From Rahnella ecdela (GTDB taxonomy: Bacteria; Pseudomonadota; Gammaproteobacteria; Enterobacterales; Enterobacteriaceae): DNA of 64,000 nt. Below are positions 39,756 to 49,088 of the stretch, piece by piece. The DNA is taken from positions 1 through 64,000 of the forward strand of contig NZ_JAFMOY010000115.1 of the NCBI RefSeq assembly GCF_019049625.1, written 5' to 3'. The notes below the pieces were generated by a model. That model did not search any database and had not been told where the DNA came from. It saw only the letters and a list, made by a program, of their open reading frames with translations. The position numbers and the translations under genes are program-made. Within the stretch, counting starts at the first letter, position 1; the number at the start of each line of letters is the position of its first letter.

Positions 39756-41039
39756 TTAACCAATCAGGCTAAATACGATGGCTGACATTGCAATCAGCCC
39801 CATAATAACCACGAACACGTTGCTGATATGGCCGCTGTATTTTTTCATCGCCGGCACTTTGCGAATAGCATACATAGGCATCAGGAATAACAGCATGGCA
39901 ATAATCGGGCCGCCCAGAGTTTCAATCATACCCAGAATACTTGGATTCAGAGTCGCGACTAACCAGGTGGTTAATAACATGAAGATGCCGGTATAACGGT
40001 TCAGCGTTGGCAGGGCAATAGTTTTACCTTTACCTCGCAGGGATTTAATCACCATACCGTTGAAACCTTCACGCGCGCCCAGATAATGGCCGAGGAAAGA
40101 TTTAGTAATCGCAATAAAGGCAATAAACGGTGCGATATATTCAATGACCGGGTTAGAGAAGTGGTTGGCTAAATAAGACAGAATAGACACGTTCTGCGAT
40201 TTGGCTTCCATCAGGTCTGCCGGGGACAGGCTCAGGACGCAACTGAACACGAAGAACATCACAGTGATAACCATCATGATGTGGCTAAATGCCAGAATAC
40301 GTGAACATTTTTTCTCAGCGTCATCTCCGTACTCTTTGCGTTTTGCGACAGCAAAAGAGGAGATAATCGGTGAGTGGTTGAAGGAGAACACCATCATCGG
40401 GATGACCAGCCACAGCGTCATCAGCATGCCGTGGCCCACGCCATTGCCGGACAGCGAGACATTTTCAAACACTGACGTATTCCAGTTAGGAATAAGGTAC
40501 AGCGCCAGCGCCATCAGCACTGCAACAAACGGGAACACCAGAATACTCATCGCTTTTACGATCATATCCTGACCAAAATGCACCAGCGTCATTAAGCCCA
40601 GAATGAGGATCAGTGACAGCAATGCGCGTGGGGGCGCATTCATATGCATCTGGTGAGTAATAAAGCTTTCAACGGTATTGGTGATCGCCACGCTGTAAAC
40701 CAACAGAATAGGATAGATGGCGAAAAAATAAAGCAGCGTAATTAATTTACCAGCTGAAATACCAAAATGCTCTTCCACGACTTCCGTAATATCTTCACCG
40801 GCATTCTTTCCGGATAATACAAACCGGGTTAATCCGCGGTGAGCGAAGAATGTCATTGGAAACGCGAGGATCGCCATGATGATTAATGGAATTAAACCAC
40901 CGATGCCAGCATTAATAGGAAGAAAAAGAACACCTGCGCCAATTGCCGTTCCATATAAACCTAACATCCACATGGTGTCTGTTTTGCGCCAGGAGCTTAC
41001 CGATTTTTTAGACAGTGTCCCGATTGTTGTATTATCCAT
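39756..41039 (-). CDS. sdaC: L-serine-proton symporter
   Basis: A 427-residue transporter of the hydroxy/aromatic amino acid permease family with about 11 membrane helices. SWRKTDTMWMLGLYGTAIGA at the start, MVFSFNHSPIISSFAVAKR in the middle and TLNPSILGMIETLGGPIIAM near the end closely follow SdaC of E. coli. Together with sdaA downstream it forms a serine catabolic pair, known in E. coli to respond to Lrp and CRP. Confidence 0.95.
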   Translation of the reverse strand: MDNTTIGTLSKKSVSSWRKTDTMWMLGLYGTAIGAGVLFLPINAGIGGLIPLIIMAILAFPMTFFAHRGLTRFVLSGKNAGEDITEVVEEHFGISAGKLITLLYFFAIYPILLVYSVAITNTVESFITHQMHMNAPPRALLSLILILGLMTLVHFGQDMIVKAMSILVFPFVAVLMALALYLIPNWNTSVFENVSLSGNGVGHGMLMTLWLVIPMMVFSFNHSPIISSFAVAKRKEYGDDAEKKCSRILAFSHIMMVITVMFFVFSCVLSLSPADLMEAKSQNVSILSYLANHFSNPVIEYIAPFIAFIAITKSFLGHYLGAREGFNGMVIKSLRGKGKTIALPTLNRYTGIFMLLTTWLVATLNPSILGMIETLGGPIIAMLLFLMPMYAIRKVPAMKKYSGHISNVFVVIMGLIAMSAIVFSLIG

Positions 41040-41622
41040 GATTCCTCAGTACCTAATTATAAAAATAATTCCGTTTCCCCAGGAATGGTTGATGTTTTAT
41101 TACTGCACCCGTCATCAAAAAAACCACCCTGACGGATAAAACATACCATTAATGCGGGCATGATACCTATTGGCAGCATAAAAATCTGGGTAACAGCGTG
41201 GCTTTGAGATCATGGTCACGAATATCCCTAAAACGCGGTCTGATATTCCTTTAAATTCCAAACTATTAACATTTTCTCTAATTTAAATTCATCAAATAGT
41301 GATTACGGTAACATTTATTTTTTGTGATATTTTGTTATACCCGTGACTATTATTTAAATAACGGTTGAAATACCACCAAGATGTTTTATTTATAGACTCA
41401 ATTCCCTTGCCTGATCGCTCAATTATTAATCACATAAGAAATGAAATACTTTAGCATTCCTTCATAATGTGCCGTTTTTCTTCCTTGTGTAAAAAATACG
41501 GCACAAAGAGAGCCACATTGCAGAACGAAAATTTTTCCACTTACACTTTCAGAACTATTGCCGATAAAGTTATTCTTACGCCACTGTAATAATTTCAACC
41601 AGAAGCAACACAGAGCGACTCA
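41040..41622. other. sdaC-yfiR divergent intergenic region
   Basis: 583 AT-rich bases without a recognisable gene. TGAGA-TCATGG-TCACG at 41205-41220 is an eight-of-ten CRP match that could serve sdaC. Promoters of both flanking genes must lie here. I see no repeats of note. Confidence 0.45.
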
Positions 41623-42210
41623 ATGGGAAAAGCCCGATCAACTTTTTGCCCGTCAGTAAGTACATCCCTGCGCCGTTTTGTTAAGGCTGCGTATGGTGTT
41701 GCCCTGCTGATGATGCTGCTGGTCGCTCCGCTGACATCGGGTGTTGCTCAGGACAGCGATCCGCAGGCGGATGCGGCGGTCGCGCAGACCGTGAACGGCA
41801 TTCTGAGTTACTCACGCTGGCCGGGCGCCACGCCTTCTTCCGTATTAACACTTTGCATCATCCCGCCCGTGAAATATGCCGCGCAACTGACCCCCGATGG
41901 CAGCGCATTCACCGGAAGACCGCTCAAAGTCATGACGCTTCCCTTCGACAGCCCGCTGCTCATCTCAGAGTGCGACGCCATTTATTCCGGCAGCACGACA
42001 GCGGAGCAGCAGGCGGATTTACATCAGCGTCTGGAAGGTCATGCCATTTTAACTATCGGTGAGCAGGATGATGCCTGTGCATTACTGAACGCATTTTGTC
42101 TGGTGATGACACCATTTCATACCGGATTCAAACTGAATCTGGACACGCTGTCCCGCAGCGGCGTGCGGGTTAATCCCGCCGTATTACAACTTGCCAGGGA
42201 AAAGGAGTGA
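41623..42210 (+). CDS. yfiR: YfiR, periplasmic repressor of the diguanylate cyclase YfiN
   Basis: A 195-residue protein with a long N-terminal signal (hydrophobic run about 24-40, cleavage after GVAQ or nearby). The YfiR domain is marked by VNGILSYSRWPG, LCIIPP, LLISECDAIYSG, GHAILTIGEQDDACAL and NAFCLVM. Known role in the YfiBNR system: binds the periplasmic part of YfiN and keeps it inactive. Its stop overlaps the spacing before yfiN (2 bp gap), so the two are coupled. Confidence 0.88.
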   Translation: MGKARSTFCPSVSTSLRRFVKAAYGVALLMMLLVAPLTSGVAQDSDPQADAAVAQTVNGILSYSRWPGATPSSVLTLCIIPPVKYAAQLTPDGSAFTGRPLKVMTLPFDSPLLISECDAIYSGSTTAEQQADLHQRLEGHAILTIGEQDDACALLNAFCLVMTPFHTGFKLNLDTLSRSGVRVNPAVLQLAREKE

Positions 42211-42212
42211 CC

Positions 42213-43493
42213 ATGGATAATAAAATTCCTGTTCCTGACGTTGAACAGTCGGGCCAGCGCCTGACGCTGAGCGCTGCACTGAACCGAATTCATGTGATTG
42301 TGATTTTGACGGCGATCGGACTCGCCGGTTTTCTGCTGACGTTGCTGGCGTTAATCGCCCTGCGCTCACACGCGGAAAGCAATCTGCAACTGACCGCGCG
42401 CGCCATCGGCTACACCACTGAAGCCGCGCTGGTCTTTAATGACCCGGCGGCAGCACATGACTCGCTGGAATTTATCGCCCGACGCGGCGATTTCGCGCAG
42501 GCAAAAATTCTGACTCCGGCGGGGGCGACCTTCACCGAGTGGCAGCGGCCGGTCAACAGCAACTGGGACAAACTTGGCCAGATAGTCGGTCATGTGGCGT
42601 TTCCGGAACCCGTCACGATACCGGTGGTGCATTCTGGCTCAGTCATCGGTACCGTCTGGCTGGCGGGCAACGGCAGTAGCCTGATTGTTTTTCTGCTGGA
42701 AACGATTCTCAGCCTGCTTGGGTGTCTGGTGCTGACCGCGCTGGTTGCGCTGTATTTTTCCCGCCGGATGCAAAAAGGCATTGTCGATGCTCTCGGCCAC
42801 ATTACGCATGTCACCCATGAGGTCAGTGCTAACCGCTCGTTTAATCTGCGCGTTCCTTCCGCGCCGATTGCCGAGCTGCACACACTGAGCCAGGACTTCA
42901 ACAGCCTGCTGACGGAGCTTGAAGCCTGGGAGAACCACATGAGGAATGAAAACGTCTCATTGACGAAAAAAGCATTGCACGACGGTCTGACCGGTCTGCA
43001 TAATCGCGCGTTTTTCATTGATACCCTTAATCAATGTTTCAATCCGATGCGCCCGCCGCTTTCGCTGGCGTTGCTGTTTATCGATATTGATAATTTTAAG
43101 GAAATCAATGATTCGCTCGGACACGCTGCCGGCGACCGGGTGCTGATGGTGATTGGTGAACGGCTGGCGAAAACGCTGCGCAAAGGTGATGTGCTGGCCC
43201 GTCTGGGCGGCGATGAGTTTGCCATTCTGCTTGAGCCGATGATTTCTACCGCCGAAGCGGTGGCGTTCGCTGAACGGATTGTCGATATCATGAAAACGCC
43301 GGTCATTTTGCTTAACAACAAAACGCTGGATGTGTCACTCAGTATTGGCATTGCGCTTTCGCCCTCACAGGCAAACAGTGCAAAAGAAATTCTGGAAAAG
43401 GCCGATGAGGCCATGTATCGCTCGAAAAAAATCTCTGGCAGTTGCTGGCATGTTTCTACAGGAATGCCACTTTCCGCTGCAATGAAAAACTAA
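42213..43493 (+). CDS. dgcN: Diguanylate cyclase YfiN (DgcN)
   Basis: I use the ATG at 42213 (MDNKIPVPDVEQSG), spaced well from AAAGGAG; a GTG at 42207 is possible. 426 residues: membrane helix (about 31-53), periplasmic CHASE8-type domain (about 54-150), second helix (about 158-180), HAMP (about 182-235), and GGDEF domain (about 255-420) with active site RLGGDEF. The inhibitory RKGD lies five residues before it. Makes c-di-GMP when released from YfiR. Confidence 0.92.
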   Translation: MDNKIPVPDVEQSGQRLTLSAALNRIHVIVILTAIGLAGFLLTLLALIALRSHAESNLQLTARAIGYTTEAALVFNDPAAAHDSLEFIARRGDFAQAKILTPAGATFTEWQRPVNSNWDKLGQIVGHVAFPEPVTIPVVHSGSVIGTVWLAGNGSSLIVFLLETILSLLGCLVLTALVALYFSRRMQKGIVDALGHITHVTHEVSANRSFNLRVPSAPIAELHTLSQDFNSLLTELEAWENHMRNENVSLTKKALHDGLTGLHNRAFFIDTLNQCFNPMRPPLSLALLFIDIDNFKEINDSLGHAAGDRVLMVIGERLAKTLRKGDVLARLGGDEFAILLEPMISTAEAVAFAERIVDIMKTPVILLNNKTLDVSLSIGIALSPSQANSAKEILEKADEAMYRSKKISGSCWHVSTGMPLSAAMKN

Positions 43494-43502
43494 AAGGAAT
43501 TA

Positions 43503-44006
43503 ATGACAATGAAGACCTGCACTACTTTTAAAACCTGGTATCAGTTCGCCGCGATGGGACTTTGCATTCTGTTGCTGGCCGCCTGTCAGAGCAAACCTGC
43601 GGGATTAACACCGGAACAAATCGCCGTGCTGCAAAAAAATGGCTTCTCACAGACCGAGGCGGGCTGGGAACTGGGGCTGGATGCCAAAGTTCTGTTTGGG
43701 AATAATCAGGACACGCTTTCCGCCGAAAGTAAGCAGTCAGTGGAAAAACTGGCGGGCGAACTTCTGCACGTTGGTCTGAATAAGGTCAATCTCGACGGCC
43801 ATACTGATAATTACGGCGACGCCAGCTACAACAACGATCTTTCGCTGCGCCGTGCGAATACCGTTGCCGCCGCCTTTGCCGATGCTGGTATGCCACGCGC
43901 CAATATCCATACCCGTGGATTAGGCCAGAGCCAGCCAGTTGCCAGCAATAAAACCCAGGCAGGACGCGCGCAGAACCGCCGCGTGTCTGTGATTATTGTG
44001 GTTTAA
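43503..44006 (+). CDS. yfiB: YfiB, outer-membrane OmpA-like lipoprotein
   Basis: A 167-residue lipoprotein. The hydrophobic signal ends in the lipobox LLAAC (Cys about 29). The C-terminal half is an OmpA-type peptidoglycan-binding domain with NLDGHTDNYGDASYNNDLSL and NRRVSVIIV. In the YfiBNR module it sequesters YfiR and so activates YfiN. It follows yfiN by 9 bp. The last 14 bp overlap the 3' end of the convergent budR gene. Confidence 0.9.
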   Translation: MTMKTCTTFKTWYQFAAMGLCILLLAACQSKPAGLTPEQIAVLQKNGFSQTEAGWELGLDAKVLFGNNQDTLSAESKQSVEKLAGELLHVGLNKVNLDGHTDNYGDASYNNDLSLRRANTVAAAFADAGMPRANIHTRGLGQSQPVASNKTQAGRAQNRRVSVIIVV

Positions 44007-44880
44007 CCGACAACAATCCCACCAGATGCAGCGCGGCCTTGCAGTTATCTGTTCTGCGCCAGGCCAGCGCGATTTGCGTCGTTAATGTCTGCCCTGCCAG
44101 GGGCAGACACCGCACATTGGTTTCATCAATCTTACTCAGCGACGCCGGCACCAGCGCGTAACCAAATCCTGTCGCCACCATACTCAGCGCCGAAGTAATT
44201 TGCGGACATTGCTGTCCGTAGCGCGGCGTAAAGCCCGCTTCTTCGCAGGCCTGCGTCACGGCATCATAAAGCCCCGGCGATAAATCGCGGGGAAAGGTGA
44301 TCAGCGTCTCGTGGCGCATCGCCGCCAGCCGGACTTCTTTTCCCTGACTGAGGGGATGGCTTTTGGGCAGCGCCACCCTCATTTCCTCGATATCCAGCAC
44401 CTTATAACTAAACTCTTTACTACGCTCACACGGCAGACGGATAAATGCCGCATCCAGCGCACCCTCGCTCATCACCGTCATCAGCCCCGCCATATCCTTT
44501 TCCTGCGGCTCAAGAGTCATGCCTGGATATTTATCCCGAAAACGATGCAACAGCGCAAAAACCTGCGGATTAAACGCCGTCGACGTGGCAAAGCCAATAC
44601 GCAACGTACCGTTCAGTCCGCGTGCCACAGCGCGGGTGCGCTCAAGGGTGGCATCGGTCAGTTTGATGATAGTTCGCGCGTCGTCGTACAGCACTTTTCC
44701 GGCTTCGGTCAGCTCGACGCCACGGGTCAGACGTTTAAGCAAAGGCGTACCGATTTCATGTTCGAGCCGCTGGATTTGCTGGCTCAGAGGAGGCTGGGAG
44801 ATCCCCAGTTGTTCGGCAGCACGGGTGAAGTGGCCCGTTTCTGCAACCGCGACAAAATAGCGCAGGTGACGAAGTTCCAT
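43993..44880 (-). CDS. budR: LysR-type regulator of the acetoin operon (BudR/AlsR)
   Basis: A 295-residue LysR protein starting MELRHLRYFVAVAETGHFTR. The helix-turn-helix is RAAEQLGISQPPLSQQIQRL (about 19-38), followed by an effector domain that in this group senses acetate. It is divergent from budA, the standard arrangement in Klebsiella, Serratia and Rahnella, which is why I assign BudR rather than another LysR. It overlaps yfiB by 14 bp at the 3' end. Confidence 0.85.
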   Translation of the reverse strand: MELRHLRYFVAVAETGHFTRAAEQLGISQPPLSQQIQRLEHEIGTPLLKRLTRGVELTEAGKVLYDDARTIIKLTDATLERTRAVARGLNGTLRIGFATSTAFNPQVFALLHRFRDKYPGMTLEPQEKDMAGLMTVMSEGALDAAFIRLPCERSKEFSYKVLDIEEMRVALPKSHPLSQGKEVRLAAMRHETLITFPRDLSPGLYDAVTQACEEAGFTPRYGQQCPQITSALSMVATGFGYALVPASLSKIDETNVRCLPLAGQTLTTQIALAWRRTDNCKAALHLVGLLSVKPQ

Positions 44881-44983
44881 ATCAAAAACGTCTCAAAGTG
44901 AACACCTCCTCATATTGGAACTGTGCGCTGAATGGGGTCAACCTTTTCGTTAGCAAAGTTAATTATTCGACGGAGACCCCTGC

Positions 44984-45766
44984 ATGAAAACCCATTCCGG
45001 ATCCTGTTCCTGCGTCGCGGACATTGCCCGCACGGCGACGGCTTTTAAACATCAGCACCCTGACCGTGTTTTGTATCAGTCCTCGTTGATGAGCGCCCTG
45101 CTGAGCGGCGTGTATGAAGGCGACACCACGATGGCGGAATTGCTAAAACACGGCGATTTTGGTCTCGGCACCTTCAATCATCTGGACGGGGAACTGATCG
45201 CGTTTAACAGCAACATCTTCCAGCTGCGCGGTGACGGCAGCGCCCGGCGCGCCCTTCCCGAACAAAAAACGCCGTTTGCCGTCATGACATTCTTTAACCC
45301 GACGAATGAATACGTCATTGACCGTCCGCATACCCGCGGGCAAATCCACAAGGTGATCGACAACGCCGTCGCCAGTCAGAACACCTTCTGCGCCCTGCGC
45401 ATTGATGGCGAGTTCAGCCGTGTCGAAACCCGCACCGTGCCGGAACAGCACCGCCCGTATAAGCCGATGCTGGAAGCCATCGAAGCCCAGCCGACGTTTC
45501 ATATCGAACACAGCCAGGGCGTGCTGATCGGATTTCTGACTCCGGCCTATATCCAGGGCATCAACGTAGCGGGATATCACGAACATTTCATTAACCAGGC
45601 GCGAAGCAGCGGCGGTCATGTGCTGGATTATCAGGTGGAGCGCGGCGTGCTGACCTTCGGCACGGTGGAGAAGTTACTGATCGACTTCCCGCAGGACAGC
45701 GATTTCCTGCACGCTAATTTATGTCCTGATGATTTAAATGATGCGATTCAGTCCGTTGAGAGTTAA
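44984..45766 (+). CDS. budA: Alpha-acetolactate decarboxylase
   Basis: Converts acetolactate to acetoin, the second step of the butanediol pathway. A 260-residue protein with a zinc site of three His: two in GYHEHF (about 199 and 201) and one in GGHVLDY (about 212). The substrate region [14 protein letters not shown] is also present. Followed by budB after 26 bp. No budC (acetoin reductase) is in this window, so the reductase must be encoded elsewhere if butanediol is made. Confidence 0.95.
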   Translation: MKTHSGSCSCVADIARTATAFKHQHPDRVLYQSSLMSALLSGVYEGDTTMAELLKHGDFGLGTFNHLDGELIAFNSNIFQLRGDGSARRALPEQKTPFAVMTFFNPTNEYVIDRPHTRGQIHKVIDNAVASQNTFCALRIDGEFSRVETRTVPEQHRPYKPMLEAIEAQPTFHIEHSQGVLIGFLTPAYIQGINVAGYHEHFINQARSSGGHVLDYQVERGVLTFGTVEKLLIDFPQDSDFLHANLCPDDLNDAIQSVES

Positions 45767-45792
45767 CAGCCGCCAGCAAAAGGAATAACGTC

Positions 45793-47469
45793 ATGAAAAA
45801 TTCAGACAGTAAAACCAACTGGAAATGCGGTGCGGATCTGGTCGTCGCGCAGCTCGAAGCTCAGGGCGTAAAACATGTTTTCGGCATTCCCGGCGCAAAA
45901 ATCGACCGCGTATTTGATTCACTGGTCGATTCCCACATTAAAACCATTCCGGTACGCCACGAAGCCAACGCCGCCTTTATGGCCGGTGCCGTCGGCCGCC
46001 TGACCGGTAAAGCGGGCGTCGCGCTGGTCACTTCCGGCCCCGGCTGCTCGAACCTCATCACCGGCGTCGCCACCGCAACATCTGAAGGCGATCCGCTGGT
46101 CGCGCTTGGCGGGGCGGTAAAACGCGCCGACCATGTCAAACAGGTCCATCAGACCATGGATACCGTGGCGATGTTCCGCCCGGTCACCAAGTATTCCGCC
46201 GAAGTCACCTCGCCTTCCGCACTGGCCGAAGTGCTGGCGAACGGTTTTCGCGCCGCCGAGTTCGGACGTCCGGGCGCAGCCTTTATCAGCCTGCCAATGG
46301 ATATCATCAACGAACCGGCAAGCGGTAAACTCCTGACCTCGCAGCCGCCGGTACTGGGCAGCGCGCTGCACGATGCGATATTGCAGGTCTCGCATTTACT
46401 GAAAGAGGCCAAAAATCCGGTGTTACTGCTGGGCCTGATGGCCAGTCAGCCGCGTAGTGCCGAAGCCATCCGCCATCTGCTGCACAAAAGTGATCTGCCG
46501 GTCACCAGCACTTATCAGGCGGCAGGCGTTATCGATCAGGCCTCTTTCCACCGTTTCGCCGGTCGTGTCGGTTTGTTCAACAATCAGGCCGGTGACCGCC
46601 TGCTACGTAATGCCGATCTGGTCATCACTATCGGTTTCAGTCCGGTCGAGTATGAACCGGCGCAATGGAGTAACGGCAACGCCGAACTGGTGCATATCGA
46701 CGTGATGCCCGCCGAGACCGACAGCGACTATCTGCCGGATGTCGAACTGGTCGGCGACATTGCCGACACGCTGGATTTGCTGACCGAACAGATCCCGCAG
46801 CGCATCGATCTGAGCGCCTCTGCCATCGCGATCCTCGAAGATCGCCGCCAGCAACGTGAACTGCTGGATCAGAAGGGCCGCAGCCTGAACCAGTTTGCGA
46901 TCCACCCGCTGCGTCTGGTGCGCGCGATGCAGGACATCGTCAACAGCGATGTCACCCTGTGCGTCGATATGGGCAGTTTTCACATCTGGATCGCCCGATA
47001 TCTTTACAGCTTCCGCGCCCGTCAGGTGCTGATTTCCAACGGCCAGCAAACCATGGGCGTCGCGCTACCGTGGGCAATCGGCGCTGCGCTGGTCGATCCC
47101 GGCCGCAAAGTGGTTTCCGTATCCGGCGATGGCGGCTTTATGCAATCAAGCATGGAACTGGAAACCGCCGTGCGTTTAGGCGTCAATCTGCTGCACATCA
47201 TCTGGGTCGACCAGGCGTACAACATGGTGGCAATTCAGGAAGAAAAAAAATACCAGCGCACCTCCGGCATCCAGTTCGGCCCGATAGATTTCAAAGCCTA
47301 CGCCGACGCTTTCGGCGCCAAAGGATTTGCCGTCACCTCCGCCGAAACGCTGGAAGCCACCCTGCGCGCAGCCATGGACGTACAAGGCCCCGCCGTCGTC
47401 GCCGTACCGGTGGATTACAGTGATAACGCGTTACTGATGGGACAACTGGAGATGGGAAGGATTTTTTAG
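45793..47469 (+). CDS. budB: Catabolic acetolactate synthase
   Basis: Condenses two pyruvates to acetolactate with thiamine diphosphate; the catabolic type lacks FAD dependence and a regulatory subunit. 558 residues. The catalytic Glu is in [13 protein letters not shown] (about 60), and the ThDP-magnesium motif is [16 protein letters not shown] to WVDQAYN (about 445-475). Co-directional with budA. A terminator (47489-47510) follows. Confidence 0.95.
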   Translation: MKNSDSKTNWKCGADLVVAQLEAQGVKHVFGIPGAKIDRVFDSLVDSHIKTIPVRHEANAAFMAGAVGRLTGKAGVALVTSGPGCSNLITGVATATSEGDPLVALGGAVKRADHVKQVHQTMDTVAMFRPVTKYSAEVTSPSALAEVLANGFRAAEFGRPGAAFISLPMDIINEPASGKLLTSQPPVLGSALHDAILQVSHLLKEAKNPVLLLGLMASQPRSAEAIRHLLHKSDLPVTSTYQAAGVIDQASFHRFAGRVGLFNNQAGDRLLRNADLVITIGFSPVEYEPAQWSNGNAELVHIDVMPAETDSDYLPDVELVGDIADTLDLLTEQIPQRIDLSASAIAILEDRRQQRELLDQKGRSLNQFAIHPLRLVRAMQDIVNSDVTLCVDMGSFHIWIARYLYSFRARQVLISNGQQTMGVALPWAIGAALVDPGRKVVSVSGDGGFMQSSMELETAVRLGVNLLHIIWVDQAYNMVAIQEEKKYQRTSGIQFGPIDFKAYADAFGAKGFAVTSAETLEATLRAAMDVQGPAVVAVPVDYSDNALLMGQLEMGRIF

Positions 47470-47488
47470 GGGGGATTTGCTAAACGTT

Positions 47489-47515
47489 AAACGCCCTAGT
47501 TAGGGCGTTTTTTTA
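47489..47515. terminator. Terminator shared by budB and the HNH gene
   Basis: AAACGCCCTA (47489-47498) and TAGGGCGTTT (47501-47510) are followed by TTTTT on the plus strand, 20 bp past budB. The left edge also overlaps the stop of the convergent HNH gene. Confidence 0.85.
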
Positions 47516-48333
47516 CTCGCAGCGATCATATCTTTCAACTCATCAATCGAGAGAGTACGGTCTTTTTTGCGATGAATAACCCCGTGGCAGTTAGCGCAAA
47601 CGGGAACGAGATCAATATTAGGGTCGACATTTTTCGCTCCCCCAAATTCAGACACCGGAACAACGTGATGAATATGAATGAAGTCTTTCGCATATTCTCC
47701 GTAGAAGTCACCAAAGTTAAAACCACAGGCATAGCAAGTTGTGCCATGAATGATTTTAGCGAGCTTCTTAAGCTTCTGATCTCTTTCATAAGTGGTGACA
47801 TATTTAGAAGACTTCTTCCCTTCCACATATGAAACCAGAGATTCTTCGTCAGCTTCATTTTCCGTATGCACAACTTCATTTTTTATATCACTGATGACGT
47901 GACGTGGTTCAGTTAGCGCAGCGGCTACAGCAATGTCAGCAAAGACTTCTGATGAAATGGGACGGACGCTAGAACGCCAGTAATTGGATTTCTTACTTTC
48001 AGGGATTTTTTCATAATAATCATCACCATTTCTAGCAAGAACCGCTTGATCAAATCGTTGAAAGTCAGTCAGGATTGCATTGAGATTACCTGCATCATCA
48101 GGCTCTATCCTGCTTATCCTACCAACACCGAAGTAATGCGGAGCGTCGGATAAACGTTGGGAGGAATACTGCTTATTCTCAGACTTTAATTTCCCTTTGT
48201 AATAAACAAATCGCATCCCAGGACTTACTGACTTTTGATATTGTTTTGGAAAATGATATAGCTTGCCAGTTTCATCGTCCCACGGGGAAACATCATTCTC
48301 CGTTAGCACAACGCACATTTCCTTGTCTGTCAT
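47500..48333 (-). CDS. HNH endonuclease with N-terminal accessory domain (putative type IV restriction-like)
   Basis: A 277-residue protein. The C-terminal HNH domain (about 190-262) has zinc Cys pairs (CYACGF, then CANCHG) around HIHHVVPVSEFGG and NIDLVPVC, all key residues present. The N-terminal 130 residues (HFPKQYQKSVSPGMRFVYYK... PHYFGVGRISRI) look like a small beta-rich, PUA/EVE-like reader fold; that is inference. Such pairing suggests cleavage of modified DNA. It directly follows budB, lies at the start of the accessory region, and has a lower GC content than bud. Confidence 0.7.
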   Translation of the reverse strand: MTDKEMCVVLTENDVSPWDDETGKLYHFPKQYQKSVSPGMRFVYYKGKLKSENKQYSSQRLSDAPHYFGVGRISRIEPDDAGNLNAILTDFQRFDQAVLARNGDDYYEKIPESKKSNYWRSSVRPISSEVFADIAVAAALTEPRHVISDIKNEVVHTENEADEESLVSYVEGKKSSKYVTTYERDQKLKKLAKIIHGTTCYACGFNFGDFYGEYAKDFIHIHHVVPVSEFGGAKNVDPNIDLVPVCANCHGVIHRKKDRTLSIDELKDMIAASKKTP

Positions 48334-48800
48334 CTACTGATACCTGTTAAGTGAATCAATAGGTTGGAAGTATAATGTGTTCTTGATCGCTTACAACTCA
48401 TACATTTAATTTCTGAATAGTTTGACCATTCTTTTCGGCAAGAGGGTTAATAAATAATGCATTTACACGTTCAATTTCATTACTTTTCCAAGACATCTCG
48501 CAAAACGTAAAACTGCCTAAAAATTCTTCTTACTGTACAAATTCCCGCGTATTACACTCTCTTCGCTGCGGAAAAACCGCAGTCAGAATTAGCGTTCTGT
48601 CCCAGTTTGGTGCCATCAACTCTATGAAAATAGAGTAAATATGGTACGGTCTGCACTCACCCAAATTATTGTGGCTCAGACAGTGGCTTCTCACGAAGCA
48701 CCGGCTCCAGAAAACCGGTAACGCTAACGCTGTTTGAGCTACCACCACGAGATTAGCGTCTCCAGTGGTAGCAAACCCACTATTTTCTGGAGTACTTAAC
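48334..48800. other. Intergenic region upstream of a small unknown gene
   Basis: Contains a CTGCGG-AAAAA-CCGCAG hairpin (48566-48582). Just before the next gene, GCTACCAC and GTGGTAGC form an inverted pair (about 48737-48771). This structured leader resembles those ahead of small phage- or plasmid-derived genes in enterobacteria. No other gene is supported. Confidence 0.4.
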
Positions 48801-49022
48801 ATGCCTAACCTTTACGACAATACCCCGCTGGAACTGGAAGAGATCGTCGATCATTGTCGTGCGTTGTCTTATGCCATTGTGTCGCTGGATAATCCGCAGG
48901 CGAAAGACCTGCTCGGTTATATTCTCTGTGAAAGGCTGGAAGTGCTTTACCAGACGCTGGAAATGCCGTTCAGCGATGATGATGTGGTGGTTATTGAAAT
49001 GGTGGAAACGCTGGCGCATTAA
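48801..49022 (+). CDS. Small acidic protein of unknown function
   Basis: I start at 48801 (MPNLYDNTPLELEEIVDHCR), with CTGGAG upstream, giving 73 residues. The product is acidic, probably all-helical, and has no signal or membrane segment. I do not assign a family. The leader is highly structured (inverted GCTACCAC/GTGGTAGC). A strong bidirectional terminator (49042-49067) follows. Context is accessory, between an HNH nuclease and a porin gene. Confidence 0.65.
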   Translation: MPNLYDNTPLELEEIVDHCRALSYAIVSLDNPQAKDLLGYILCERLEVLYQTLEMPFSDDDVVVIEMVETLAH

Positions 49023-49041
49023 GCGGATTTACCGCCGTAAA

Positions 49042-49067
49042 AAAGCCAGCGCAAAGGCGCTGGCTTT
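49042..49067. terminator. Bidirectional terminator between the small gene and the porin gene
   Basis: AAAGCCAGCGC (49042-49052) and GCGCTGGCTTT (49057-49067) form an 11-bp stem with a 4-base loop. Six T follow on the minus strand. Confidence 0.9.
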
Positions 49068-49088
49068 GGGATCCACAAGGCATGTGAA

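Noticed and set aside
48530-48802. Minus-strand 90-codon frame in the leader of the small gene at 48801
   Set aside because: It spans structured leader sequence, has no good ribosome site and no family I recognise with confidence.
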